A DNA stretch of 64,000 nucleotides, taken from contig NZ_BAFN01000001.1 in the NCBI RefSeq assembly GCF_000949635.1, positions 2,593,673-2,657,672 of the forward strand, read 5' to 3'. This stretch comes from Candidatus Brocadia sinica JPN1 (GTDB taxonomy: Bacteria > Planctomycetota > Brocadiia > Brocadiales > Brocadiaceae). Each line of letters opens with the position of its first letter. The first letter of the stretch is position 1. The translations under genes were made by a program, and so were the position numbers. This document shows positions 50,589-58,874 of this stretch, in pieces. Under the pieces are notes generated by a model that worked only from the letters and a program-made list of their open reading frames with translations, was not told the origin of the DNA and ran no database searches.

Positions 50589-52072
50589 ATCTCAATCTCC
50601 TTCTCTGGAATACCTGTATCCTCTGCTAAATCAGCCATTTCAATGGTCGCATGGTCAGGGTCATTATCTGGCATGGACTTATGACTTACCATTGCACTAC
50701 TACTGCAATGGTCATCAATGGTCATGGTATTATTGTTGATCTTGTATCTTTGATATATGTTCTCGATACGGTCATAACTGAATTCATAAGCCCTTTTGCC
50801 GTCTTTTCTCCCAGCCGACTTATCATAAAGGCTTAGTTGCTTGAGTATCTTCCCTACCCATATATGGAATCTCTTTTTTTCTTTTTCTTCCATAGTTGCA
50901 TAATCTGATTTCAACCTCTCTGCTATGTCGGTTACTGTTAATGTCTCTTTTCCTTTGTCCTTTACCATTTCTTTTAATGTTTCAAAGAGTTCTATTTCAT
51001 ATTCAGACAGTTCATTTTGGGTTTCTTGCATACTTTCGAGGAAAAATCCTTTAATCTCTTTTGTTTCTTCATCTGGCACATCTTCAAGCCTTAATATAGT
51101 TTCAAGAGGTCTCCAGAGTTCCTTTACCCTGTGTGATACGTCCTTTCCTGTATCTTGATATATTTCCTTTACCGCATGCCATCGTGTTAAAAGGAGTCTG
51201 TATAACTTATCCCTTAAATCTCCCCATATTGTCAGGTATGCGTCAGGATAGGAATATTCCTTGATAGCCCTGAGCATGGTAATTTCAATACACCTATCCT
51301 TTAAATCGCTGTCTAGTTCCTTTATACTTGCAAATGCCTTTGGCCCGAAGGTCTCAAATTCCATAATTCTACGACTCTTGTTTGACATGTTTACAATCCT
51401 TCTCTTACCGCCCCCAATGGTGTAACTATCCGAAAGGATACCTAATATTTCTGTATTCTTTTTGTTGCTGAGTTCTTCGGCCTGGTCATTCAAGAATGTT
51501 CCCCGTATTCCATCAATGCTATCCGCAAGGGCTGCAACCGATACGCCTTTTACCTTCATGGCGTTAAATGACAATCTCTCCAATAAATCCAGAAACCTAC
51601 TCTTACCGCTCTGTTTTTTCCCATAAATGAACAAGAAGGGGAAGGCATGGAAGCATCTATGAAAATAGGTTGCTATAATCCACGCCGTTATGATGCCGTA
51701 AATGGCTTCTCTTTGAAATTCGATATAGTTTTTCATTGTTTGTTTTATTTCCTGATAGAGTTCTTTTGGTGGTTCTTTATTGGTAATAAAGTTTACTATC
51801 TTGTTTTTGTCCCATCGGTCATTCACCCTTAAGAGTATCCTGTCTTGTTCATGGAATATGATTGTTTTATCTTCGTATTTGAAAAGATGCTCTTTGTGTA
51901 TTGATATATCTTTTCCCGATTTGATATAAAAATTCTTATCCTCTGGTTGATTGTTCGATATTACCGTTTCCCGGAAGCCTAATGACATGAATGTTTGGTT
52001 TACTTCATATGAAGGATGGGCAATAATAATATCGTGTTCATTATCTGTATGAGTTGGGTTATTCTTTTCCAT
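50585..52072 (-). CDS. P-loop replication ATPase/helicase-like protein
   Basis: A ~495-residue protein starting at ATG 52072 (MEKNNPTHTD) with GAGGA before it; a longer start at 52090 is possible. Walker A FLFIYGKKQSGKSRFLDLL lies at ~165, Walker B-like GTFLNDQAEEL at ~215, and an arginine-finger-like DRCIEITMLR at ~270, an arrangement seen in phage/plasmid primase-associated helicases (DUF3631/P4-like group). The C-terminal third resembles a winged helix. It likely unwinds the element origin together with the Rep protein at 52334. Confidence 0.7.
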   Translation of the reverse strand: MEKNNPTHTDNEHDIIIAHPSYEVNQTFMSLGFRETVISNNQPEDKNFYIKSGKDISIHKEHLFKYEDKTIIFHEQDRILLRVNDRWDKNKIVNFITNKEPPKELYQEIKQTMKNYIEFQREAIYGIITAWIIATYFHRCFHAFPFLFIYGKKQSGKSRFLDLLERLSFNAMKVKGVSVAALADSIDGIRGTFLNDQAEELSNKKNTEILGILSDSYTIGGGKRRIVNMSNKSRRIMEFETFGPKAFASIKELDSDLKDRCIEITMLRAIKEYSYPDAYLTIWGDLRDKLYRLLLTRWHAVKEIYQDTGKDVSHRVKELWRPLETILRLEDVPDEETKEIKGFFLESMQETQNELSEYEIELFETLKEMVKDKGKETLTVTDIAERLKSDYATMEEKEKKRFHIWVGKILKQLSLYDKSAGRKDGKRAYEFSYDRIENIYQRYKINNNTMTIDDHCSSSAMVSHKSMPDNDPDHATIEMADLAEDTGIPEKEIEI

Positions 52073-52322
52073 AAATTTCCTCGATTGCATGTTTAACGAT
52101 CCTGTCTATATCCTGCTTTTTCTTTGCCTTTTTTGTGATCCTTTGGGGTACGACTTTTAAACCGTAGGATGCCTTTACCCATTCCTCTATCTTTTCCATA
52201 TCAAAACGCCAGAGGCCATTGAGCTTAAAAGACGGTATTCTCTTTTGATTTACCCATGAATAGATGGTTGACTGCTTAATTTTAAGAAATTCTGAAACTT
52301 CTTTGATGGTTACTATCTTCAT
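52059..52322 (-). CDS. xis: Excisionase-family helix-turn-helix protein
   Basis: An 87-residue protein with the MerR/excisionase winged helix IKEVSEFLKIKQSTIYSWVNQKRIPSFKLNGLWRFDMEKIEEWV, then a lysine-rich tail. It overlaps the next gene by 14 bp. It probably directs the integrase to excise and may regulate the operon. Confidence 0.85.
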   Translation of the reverse strand: MKIVTIKEVSEFLKIKQSTIYSWVNQKRIPSFKLNGLWRFDMEKIEEWVKASYGLKVVPQRITKKAKKKQDIDRIVKHAIEEIYGKE

Positions 52323-52333
52323 GTTGTCTTACC

Positions 52334-53425
52334 TTAAGCCTTGTTATATTTCTTCTTTTTATTACCTATCTTTGTTTTTAAATAATCTTCGTCCTTGCCG
52401 TTTGTCTGTTCCCTGAGATAGTTTTTGGCCTTCTCTAAATATTCGCTGAGTGTTCCCTTGTCAACGTTTTCAAATCCTTCACGGGCTGCAAAGGCCGTGA
52501 TATATCCAATGCCATTTTGGAATAACGTCTTATCGCTAGGTATCCTCGATTTATTTACCTCTCTTAATATCCCGGTGAATTTACCGTCATTAAATCTTAT
52601 ATCCTGAATCTTTTCCCACAGTGGGTTTGTTTTCCATCGTGTCCTATTGATGGTAGTTTCTTTTATTGCGAGCCTTAGCCAATCACGGGTACAATACTTC
52701 CACATATCGTTAATTTTTTCCATAAGGCTTGAAAATGTGTTTATTTTCATCTGTCCCAAAAGTTCCCTTCTCAATTGAAATTCAAGTCTCCATACCCTTT
52801 GGAATGTGTCCCAGCCTTGCTTTTCCCATATCTCCCGGAGATATTCCTTGCGACTCTTTTCAATCTCAACGGTTTTGTCATAGAGTCTTGCCAAAATATC
52901 TCCGCCCTGGCCTATTGTCCAGCCGGTGAATATATCACCATTCCAATATTTATGGGTCTTTTGCGCCCTCGTAATCCAGGATACCTTTTCTATGGTTTCC
53001 AATTCTCCATTGGTAACGAAATCAGTAAAGACATCGGTTCTGCTGATAGTTTCTTCTTCTATCTTTTCTAAAAGCATATTTACGATTTTTCTTAAATTGA
53101 TGATTGCGTTATCAAGACCGTAACAGGTAAGGAGTTCGCTTGATACCTGGACATATATTTGAGGGAGTTTTTGTCTCTTACTTCCCGATATTTGCAGGTG
53201 ATACCAGTTATCAACCAGAATAAATGAATACCACTTTGTACCCCTGTCTGATACCTCAAAACAATGGTCATCAATGGTCATTACTGCTAAGGCTTGTTCC
53301 TTTTCATCTTCTGACTGAGCCAGTTTCTTTTTTTCTTCCAGGCGTTCTTTTAACCCTTCCTTGATCGTACCCTTATAAGACACATATAAACTGTCAATTC
53401 CCTTCAATACCTCTTTAAACTCCAT
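52334..53425 (-). CDS. Replication initiator-like protein (Rep_trans/RstA-like)
   Basis: A 363-residue protein 11 bp upstream of xis. Conserved-looking segments ISRTDVFTDF, ILARLYDKTVEIEKS, and VWRLEFQLRRELLGQM match the plasmid/phage replication initiation family with a rolling-circle-type fold (RstA, Rep_trans), where the D-x-x-x-D and Y-K-T motifs sit. It would nick or open the element origin, likely in the 53426-53955 gap upstream. Assignment from motif pattern only; catalytic tyrosine not verified. Confidence 0.65.
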   Translation of the reverse strand: MEFKEVLKGIDSLYVSYKGTIKEGLKERLEEKKKLAQSEDEKEQALAVMTIDDHCFEVSDRGTKWYSFILVDNWYHLQISGSKRQKLPQIYVQVSSELLTCYGLDNAIINLRKIVNMLLEKIEEETISRTDVFTDFVTNGELETIEKVSWITRAQKTHKYWNGDIFTGWTIGQGGDILARLYDKTVEIEKSRKEYLREIWEKQGWDTFQRVWRLEFQLRRELLGQMKINTFSSLMEKINDMWKYCTRDWLRLAIKETTINRTRWKTNPLWEKIQDIRFNDGKFTGILREVNKSRIPSDKTLFQNGIGYITAFAAREGFENVDKGTLSEYLEKAKNYLREQTNGKDEDYLKTKIGNKKKKYNKA

Positions 53426-53955
53426 CTTTAAATCCTCCCAAAATAGTTCCCTGTAATTTGGCGGTGCTGTGTTACTAGGCTTCGCACCGCATGAATTATT
53501 ACCAGTCCTTGTAATCTTTATCTGACCGTTATTATTGTTCTGCTAACTCAACACAGATTCACTTGCGCCTGCATATTTGTGTTACCTGCGTACTTTGCCT
53601 TTCCTGGGGCAGTACGCCTAAGGAATGGCGCAAGCACATTGTTGTACCAGGATATGGATATTCACCCATTTTTTAAAATATCGCCATACATCTGCTTTTT
53701 TTCCGGTACGTACGCGCGTGCTTCGTTATGCTCCCGCTTGCGCTCCGCTCCACTCAGCACGTGTACCATCAGATAGCCAATTTTTAATGAAAGAAGGCTG
53801 TGATCGCCTTGCCCAAAACAATTGTATTGATTTACTGTTTCTCTTATTTTCACAATCGATCCTGGAAATAAAAAAGGCCACAGTATTTATCTGTGGCCTA
53901 CTATAGGAAAATTTATCTCTTATGTCTTGGACATGAAAAATATTTTTTATGTCCG
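53426..53955. other. Non-coding gap upstream of rep, possible origin
   Basis: 530 bp with no supported gene. It contains a GC-rich block with GTACGTACGCGCGTGC near 53708 and, at 53615-53655, GGCGCAAGCACATTGTTGTACC. Direct short repeats are not obvious by eye. The position beside rep makes it the likely origin/promoter region of the second element. A terminator for the next gene lies at its right end. Confidence 0.35.
53871..53899 (-). terminator. Intrinsic terminator of the gene at 53957
   Basis: Read on the minus strand, AGGCCACAG pairs with CTGTGGCCT around a 7-nt loop and is followed by TTTTTT. A second stem, GGACAT/ATGTCC, lies directly after the stop codon. Confidence 0.8.
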
Positions 53956-53956
53956 A

Positions 53957-54952
53957 TTAGTAAAAATCATCTATCATCTTGTTTTCTATTAAACGTTTTA
54001 CATGCTTTCTAAACGATTCCGGGTCATCCTGTACTATTACCCCACAGGATTTTAATAACTCCCATAGTTCCTGATTGTTTAGTTTACAAAGCCCTAGTCC
54101 CCAAAACGAAATTAAAATACTGTTTAACTTTGTGTATTCAATATCATTCTCTAAAGGCGTTTTTTCAATGGCCATTCCTAGTTTTTTAAAAAAGCTTGCA
54201 TCTCCAGCATAGAATGCCTTTCTTATACGCTTGCGTAGCCAATTCAAGTCAAATAGCCTCTTATCAATTTGTATTGCCTTAAACAGTGATTCATCATTTC
54301 CCTTTTCAGCTTCTTCCAAGAGCCCATCTAACGATTTTTTATGTGTTATGCTTGATACGGTATTAAATACTTCCGATAGACTTATTTTGATTAGGTTTAA
54401 TCTATCGAGTCTTTTTCTTTTTATGGACTCATCATTTTCCGTATCCCAATATCCTTTAAGCATTACTTGGATCATTAAAGTTGAAATGTTCATAACTACA
54501 TCGAACACGCATCTTTTAAGGTCTCTTTCAGGCCTTCTATCAAAATAGGATTTCAGTTTTTCTTCTGTCTCAAAGAAACTAAAAAACATTCTATAATATT
54601 CCTTGCTTTCTTTGTTTGGCAATCCGTGTATCATCTTTAATAAATACGATTTCTTTTGTTCAAATTTCTTTGCAGTAAAAAACTTTAATATGTACTCAAT
54701 ATCATTACTCGCCCCTAATTTAATAATGTCCTTTGTTAGCTTTTTATTGTATTCATAATCATATTTAATTTTCTTATGGAATGAAGGATATCCTTCATGT
54801 TTCAGAAAATTTAATGAGTCATCATCAAGGCACAAGTAACCGGTATTTACGTTAATGTGAGACCTATCAATAAAGTCTAAATATACCTTTATGAGTTCAT
54901 CAAAGTCAGGGTCGATTTTCTCTTTCCAGCCATCGGTCTTTTCCGTTTGCAT
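53957..54952 (-). CDS. Hypothetical cargo protein
   Basis: A 331-residue, highly charged and mostly helical cytoplasmic protein (e.g. FFSFFETEEKLKSYFDRRPERDLKR, LLEEAEKGNDESLF). No domain, signal peptide or membrane helix was recognised. GAGGAAAT precedes ATG 54952, and two hairpins end the gene, so it is a stand-alone transcription unit. It lies between an integrative element and attC-like sites, a typical place for defence or other accessory genes, but nothing in the sequence proves such a role. Confidence 0.65.
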   Translation of the reverse strand: MQTEKTDGWKEKIDPDFDELIKVYLDFIDRSHINVNTGYLCLDDDSLNFLKHEGYPSFHKKIKYDYEYNKKLTKDIIKLGASNDIEYILKFFTAKKFEQKKSYLLKMIHGLPNKESKEYYRMFFSFFETEEKLKSYFDRRPERDLKRCVFDVVMNISTLMIQVMLKGYWDTENDESIKRKRLDRLNLIKISLSEVFNTVSSITHKKSLDGLLEEAEKGNDESLFKAIQIDKRLFDLNWLRKRIRKAFYAGDASFFKKLGMAIEKTPLENDIEYTKLNSILISFWGLGLCKLNNQELWELLKSCGVIVQDDPESFRKHVKRLIENKMIDDFY

Positions 54953-55085
54953 ATTTCCTCATATAAGTTGATAAAATCCCTATTTCACCCAATTCATTCC
55001 CTTCCCTCTTAGCTCCACAAAAAACGTTCCGCTAAGAGCGAAGGTTTAACGCTTATTTCTTCGGCTAACCTTATTGCCTTTCCTA

Positions 55086-55136
55086 TCACAGCATTCTTTC
55101 ATCTTCTACAAAACAGAAGATCAAAGAATGCTGTGA
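55086..55136. repeat. Near-perfect 22-bp inverted repeat
   Basis: The arms 55086-55107 and 55115-55136 match at 21 of 22 positions, with a 7-nt loop (ACAAAAC). It lies in the 506-bp gap between two cargo genes and could be a terminator or recombination hairpin. The rest of the gap is the leader repeat and the attC-like site listed separately. Confidence 0.6.
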
Positions 55137-55214
55137 TTTATTAATTATCGGTTAATCCTTTGTAATATTTAATCACCCATATTTCACAAGTATATTGTTT
55201 TTAATTGAAATAGG

Positions 55215-55355
55215 TTTGTAGTTTTTCAGATTTGATACTTGGGAGGGGAAGATTTTAAATGCAGGGATGTCTATTACAGGAAACAGTGTTATTTTATCAA
55301 TAACGTAAGTATGAATTAGAAGGTTTTGAGATTTGATATATTTCCAGTATAACGC
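55215..55355 (-). repeat. ~140-bp leader repeat, copy A
   Basis: About 80-85 percent identical by eye to 56906-57048 in the same orientation, ending in the same GTATAACGC box. Each copy begins directly after an attC-like site when read in the gene direction. Nucleotide differences do not favour synonymous changes in any shared frame, so it is probably non-coding, such as a cassette-borne promoter. Confidence 0.7.
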
Positions 55356-55436
55356 CATCATCAGCCTCCGGGCCACAGACCTGAGAATGAAAATGAAAAA
55401 GCGCTATCCCCTGCCGGCTGGATGAATTTGTTGTGC
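55347..55436 (-). other. attC-like recombination site 1
   Basis: Read in the gene direction it has R'' GCACAAC, spacer AAAT, L'' TCATCCAGCC, a ~50-nt loop, L' GGCTGATGA, spacer TGGC and R' GTTATAC. L'' and L' pair over nine bases with one extrahelical C, the structural hallmark of integron attC sites. R'' and R' pair except for one G-T type mismatch. It follows the stop of the 55459 gene by 22 bp. Confidence 0.5.
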
Positions 55437-55458
55437 AATATAATTTGCATAGTTTTAT

Positions 55459-56889
55459 TTATGATGTGGCAATATTGTTGCCGACAGATTTCAATCTATC
55501 TATTATAGACTTCGGTCGCATCCAATTATAATAAATCTCATGAAAGATACCCTCTCCAAGATTCATTTCCATTTTCCTAAAACTATACCGAATAAATTTA
55601 CCATTAAACTGGGGAACCCCCTTCGCTAAACCTTTAGATTTTTGTCGATTTGCTTGCTTAACACTGGAAAACCCCACATCCAGTCCGTGTTCTTTACATA
55701 ATGCAATGAAGTTGTCAGCATTAAAATAGTAAAGAATTCTTTTTCTTCCAAATAATAAATCCATTAAAAAATTATCGGCAATCTGGCGAGCTGCTACGGG
55801 ATGCAATACAACCGATCCAAAGCCTTCTCGCCAGTCCTTCAATGGAAGCTTGTTAAGAATATTTGGCAGGTTTGAAGGATAGTTTTTGTCTTCGAATGAT
55901 TGGGGATTTGTAAACACATGGTAAACATAAAGCCTTGCATCAAATTCGCCCAGCGCAGCGATATTAGCGTTTTTGTGATTTATTACACCTATAACTAAGC
56001 AGTCATCAACTATATCAACAGCAAAATTATCATGGTCTGCGGCCTCAAGTAATCTCTCAATCGTATCGGTGTATAATTGACTAACCGAATTATCAGATAC
56101 TATAAATAACTTTTGCTCTGGATTATCAGGGTTTTCATAAATCCCGGGATTGGCGTGAATTAAATCTATGTTTTTGGACATATTTAATTGTTGACGAAAG
56201 CATCGTTCCATCTGTTTAATGCCTTTTTCAGCGTATTTGTTAAAAAAATCAAAGTATGAAACATCTTTTTCACTGGCAATAGTTTCAAGTATTTCTTCAT
56301 TAACCCTTCCTGATTTTGCCTCTATAAAGTCGAATTCGATTGATTTATTTTCCTCAATATATGTCACTTTTAAAATATCCGCAATACAAGAGAAGCGGCA
56401 GAAATCAAGAGGTACAGCAAACACATTTGGACTTTTATTGACATCATTTACGTATTTTAGCACTGAGTCAATATTTTGGTGACGCAACAATCCTGACTTT
56501 GGCCCTTTGAATATTTTTGTTACGCTTGACCTGTCCCAATTCATAGTTATCCAAATATATGTATTGAAAAACAATTCTAAAATTATTTTTAGGCCAACTT
56601 TTAAATTAATATTTTTTTCAACAGATGAATCTTTTTTATTATTACTGAGAAGCTCCAAATCATTTTCGATCAACAAGATTTTCTCGACAAGTAAATTTTC
56701 AGCTTTTTTCCAAGAGTTATAACACTCTCTTATAAAGTCGGAATAATTGTCTTCGATTTTATCAGGAGTCGAGAATCTATCAAGATCGGTGACGCTCCGT
56801 GTAAGTAGTTTTCTACATTCAATTAGCGTTTTCTCAATTTGCTGTTGTTCATCTATTAGCGAAATATTAGTCATGAAATCCGACACCAA
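55459..56889 (-). CDS. Cassette gene: hypothetical protein with possible nuclease motif
   Basis: A 476-residue protein starting near ATG 56889 (or at the internal MTNISLID). An N-terminal helical region is followed at ~190 by IEFDFIEAKSGRVNE, in which the D/E...E-x-K arrangement resembles the PD-(D/E)xK nuclease active site. Further on are DIVDDCLVIGVINHKN and a basic C-terminus (SVKQANRQKSKG). No known family was recognised. It lies between two attC-like sites and carries the duplicated leader upstream, so it behaves like a single-gene cassette. A defence function is plausible but speculative. Confidence 0.65.
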   Translation of the reverse strand: MVSDFMTNISLIDEQQQIEKTLIECRKLLTRSVTDLDRFSTPDKIEDNYSDFIRECYNSWKKAENLLVEKILLIENDLELLSNNKKDSSVEKNINLKVGLKIILELFFNTYIWITMNWDRSSVTKIFKGPKSGLLRHQNIDSVLKYVNDVNKSPNVFAVPLDFCRFSCIADILKVTYIEENKSIEFDFIEAKSGRVNEEILETIASEKDVSYFDFFNKYAEKGIKQMERCFRQQLNMSKNIDLIHANPGIYENPDNPEQKLFIVSDNSVSQLYTDTIERLLEAADHDNFAVDIVDDCLVIGVINHKNANIAALGEFDARLYVYHVFTNPQSFEDKNYPSNLPNILNKLPLKDWREGFGSVVLHPVAARQIADNFLMDLLFGRKRILYYFNADNFIALCKEHGLDVGFSSVKQANRQKSKGLAKGVPQFNGKFIRYSFRKMEMNLGEGIFHEIYYNWMRPKSIIDRLKSVGNNIATS

Positions 56890-56905
56890 TAAGCGTTAAG
56901 ATTCA

Positions 56906-57048
56906 TTTGTAGTTTTTTCAGATTTGATAATTTGGAGAGGAAGATTCTATATGCAAGGATGTCTATTGCCGGAAACCGTGTTATTATACCAATAACATAA
57001 GTATGCATAAGAAGGTTTTGAGATTAGTATATATTCAAGGTATAACGC
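56906..57048 (-). repeat. ~140-bp leader repeat, copy B
   Basis: Partner of copy A (55215-55355). It lies upstream of the gene at 55459-56889 on the minus strand and abuts the attC-like site at 57040-57164. Confidence 0.7.
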
Positions 57049-57164
57049 TAAGCTTAGTGAACCGAACCACTGAATCACAAAGTAAAAAAAACCGCTCTGC
57101 AAATCTCAAACAACACCTGCCCCAAAAGCGCCGTGTGGTTCGATTTTACTGCAGCGCGTTATGC
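57040..57164 (-). other. attC-like recombination site 2
   Basis: In the gene direction: R'' GCATAAC overlapping the stop codon of the HNH gene, L''-like CGAACCAC, a ~60-nt loop, L'-like GTGGTTCG and R' GTTATAC. The 8-bp stem is perfect and then interrupted by unequal bases. Stop-codon overlap with R'' is common in integron cassettes. The T in GTTATAC departs from GTTRRRY but is matched by A in R''. Confidence 0.5.
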
Positions 57165-57839
57165 GCTATATTTGTCTGATTTACCAAGATTACACTCCGA
57201 ACAAAGTGTTTGGAGATTTTCAATTATAGTTTCTCCACCTCCAGACCACGGGACAATATGATCAATATGTAACTGAACTCCGGACGACAATGCCGGGGTG
57301 TTACCACACATTACACACTTAAAGTTATCTCTTTTCAGAACATTATATCTTAAGGACAACGATATACTTCTATTTGTTTTATGTTGTATATCTGACAATG
57401 GTTTGGGAAAGGCGCGTGATTCTTTTTCAATTTCTTCAACAGAAGCTCCAGATTTCCAAGAAACAAACTCTAGACATATTTCATACCAGGTTTTTTTAAA
57501 TTCTCTTTGATACTTGGAAATAGATACTGGAGAAAGTGGTTGTTTCATTTCTTTTGCTCTTGGTTGTCGACCTAGCTTTTCCCAAACAGTCTCCAAGTTC
57601 TGAAACAGATAATCATGGTCTATGTTTCTGTCATATCGCGGTGAAATACCTGCCTCGTTGCATAATGAGGACCACTTACCAAAATGCCTTTCTACTGTTG
57701 TAGGTGATATTCCTAGCCATCGGCAGAAATCACGACTAGCAACATATTTAGTGCCGTTTTTATCGACAAAGCCTCTTAACGCCGATAGCAATTCCTCTTT
57801 TGAATATTTGTTAAATCGTTTTATTGTGTAATCGGTCAT
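57159..57839 (-). CDS. HNH endonuclease with homing-endonuclease-associated repeats
   Basis: A 226-residue protein. Two N-terminal repeats (~8-60 and ~65-120; SKEELLSALRGFVDKNGTKYVASRDFCRWLG..., and NLETVWEKLGRQPRAKEM...) match the HNH_repeat unit found in homing-type nucleases. The C-terminal HNH domain has CVMCGN, then HIDHIVPWSGGGETIIENLQTLCSECN, with the catalytic His, Asn and two CxxC zinc pairs. It cuts DNA or nicks targets. Its stop codon is inside an attC-like box and a GTTATGC box (57859-57865) precedes its start, so it forms one ~820-bp cassette. Confidence 0.85.
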   Translation of the reverse strand: MTDYTIKRFNKYSKEELLSALRGFVDKNGTKYVASRDFCRWLGISPTTVERHFGKWSSLCNEAGISPRYDRNIDHDYLFQNLETVWEKLGRQPRAKEMKQPLSPVSISKYQREFKKTWYEICLEFVSWKSGASVEEIEKESRAFPKPLSDIQHKTNRSISLSLRYNVLKRDNFKCVMCGNTPALSSGVQLHIDHIVPWSGGGETIIENLQTLCSECNLGKSDKYSA

Positions 57840-57858
57840 TTACTTAATTTCTGCTAGC

Positions 57859-57865
57859 GCATAAC
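57859..57865 (-). other. R'-type box (GTTATGC) bounding the HNH cassette
   Basis: Reads GTTATGC on the minus strand, inverted relative to the copy at 57158-57164. It would be the insertion boundary of the HNH cassette. A clear R''/L partner to its right was not found. Confidence 0.35.
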
Positions 57866-58874
57866 AATTAATTAGATTGATCCGCATAATATGCGGAATA
57901 CAGATTTATTGTACATATAACATGCCTTTGATACGTTAAGTACTATATTGATAAGTACTTCATTCACCACAACTTATGTCTTTTTTCATTTGTTATCACA
58001 TTGCCTTATACGGATCAGCATAAAATCCTCTTGTTCCATTTGATCCAATGATAATAAGCCTGCTCCATGCGGCTGTTGTAATTAGAGGATGATAATACAA
58101 AAATGAAGAAGAACGCAAGCCTTTTTCGTTTTTTTCTGGGGAAAGAACGGTGTTGAATCGTTCCAGGTTATCCGAGAATTGTTATTTTAGCAAATCATGT
58201 GTTATAATTTGTACTAATTTTGTGCTAAAATTAACCCAAAAGGATAGAAGTAATTGAAATGAATAGAATTGATATAACGACAACAATCCCTTAAAATTCA
58301 AGGCAAAACAGGAAACCAGCCCAATATCAAGGACTTAAGAATTTTTAATATTTCGCCCTTTCAGGGCTAAAAATATTGTTAAACCTTGTCCCAGGGCTGC
58401 CGCCCTGGGCTATACTCTGCCAGCCCTTCGGTCTTTTCCGCAAAGCGAAAAGCTCTCGGCCTTAATTCAATGACATTACCTTGCGAAAGTGGGCATAGGT
58501 TGGTTATTTAATTAAGCCTTCGGTACTTTCTCAATGTAGAGCGATGAGACTCGTCGCTCTACAACCACAGCATTGAAATCCCTTGTATAATAGATTGCCT
58601 TTGGCAGCGACTTTTAGATACACGGCAAATGCCGGTCAAAAACAACCCCCTTTATTAAGGGGATTTAACTGCTCGCTCCCAAACTCCTTCCCCATTTTCA
58701 TGAGGACATGGTTTGGGAGCGTACTGGACGAGAAACTCAGTTTCTCTGTAATTGTGTTCCCAAACGGATGCTTCAACAAGTTCAGCACATTGGTTTGGGA
58801 ACAAGCGGTGGCGGTTTATTTAAAGACAATCTTCAAACAGCTAAAAATGTTACCAATTTCGAATATGTTTACTC
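57866..58874. repeat. Repeat-rich region without supported genes
   Basis: This kilobase holds several short palindromes: CCGCAT/ATGCGG at ~57880, GCCCTTTCAGGGC at 58355-58367 (also present at 48952-48964), CCCAGGGC/GCCCTGGG at ~58391, and GTTTGGGAAC/GTTCCCAAAC pairs near 58700-58800. The phrase TTAATTCAATGAC at 58454 is the inverse of one at 48928. It resembles a graveyard of dispersed repeats closing the accessory region. An open frame at 58583-58918 is composed of these repeats and is not considered a gene. Confidence 0.6.

Larger units (their letters stand above)
49013..53425 (-). mobile_element. Second integrative element core (int, unknown, ATPase, xis, rep)
   Basis: Five minus-strand genes with overlaps form one module: rep (52334), excisionase (52059), P-loop ATPase (50585), a small protein (50070) and integrase (49013). 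The content is that of a small integrative and mobilisable or satellite-like element; no terminase or conjugation gene is seen. A possible repeat at 49046-49066 and 58209-58229 (18/21) could extend it to ~9.2 kb, taking in the cargo genes. Insertion target unknown. Confidence 0.7.

Noticed and set aside
55173-55376. Open frame of 67 codons on the minus strand inside leader repeat A
   Set aside because: The matching leader copy B has a stop and a one-base shift in this frame, and differences between copies are not synonymous.
57866-57945. A third attC-like site right of the HNH gene (GTTAAGT at ~57936 as partner of 57859-57865)
   Set aside because: The R boxes share only GTTA and no L''/L' pairing was found.
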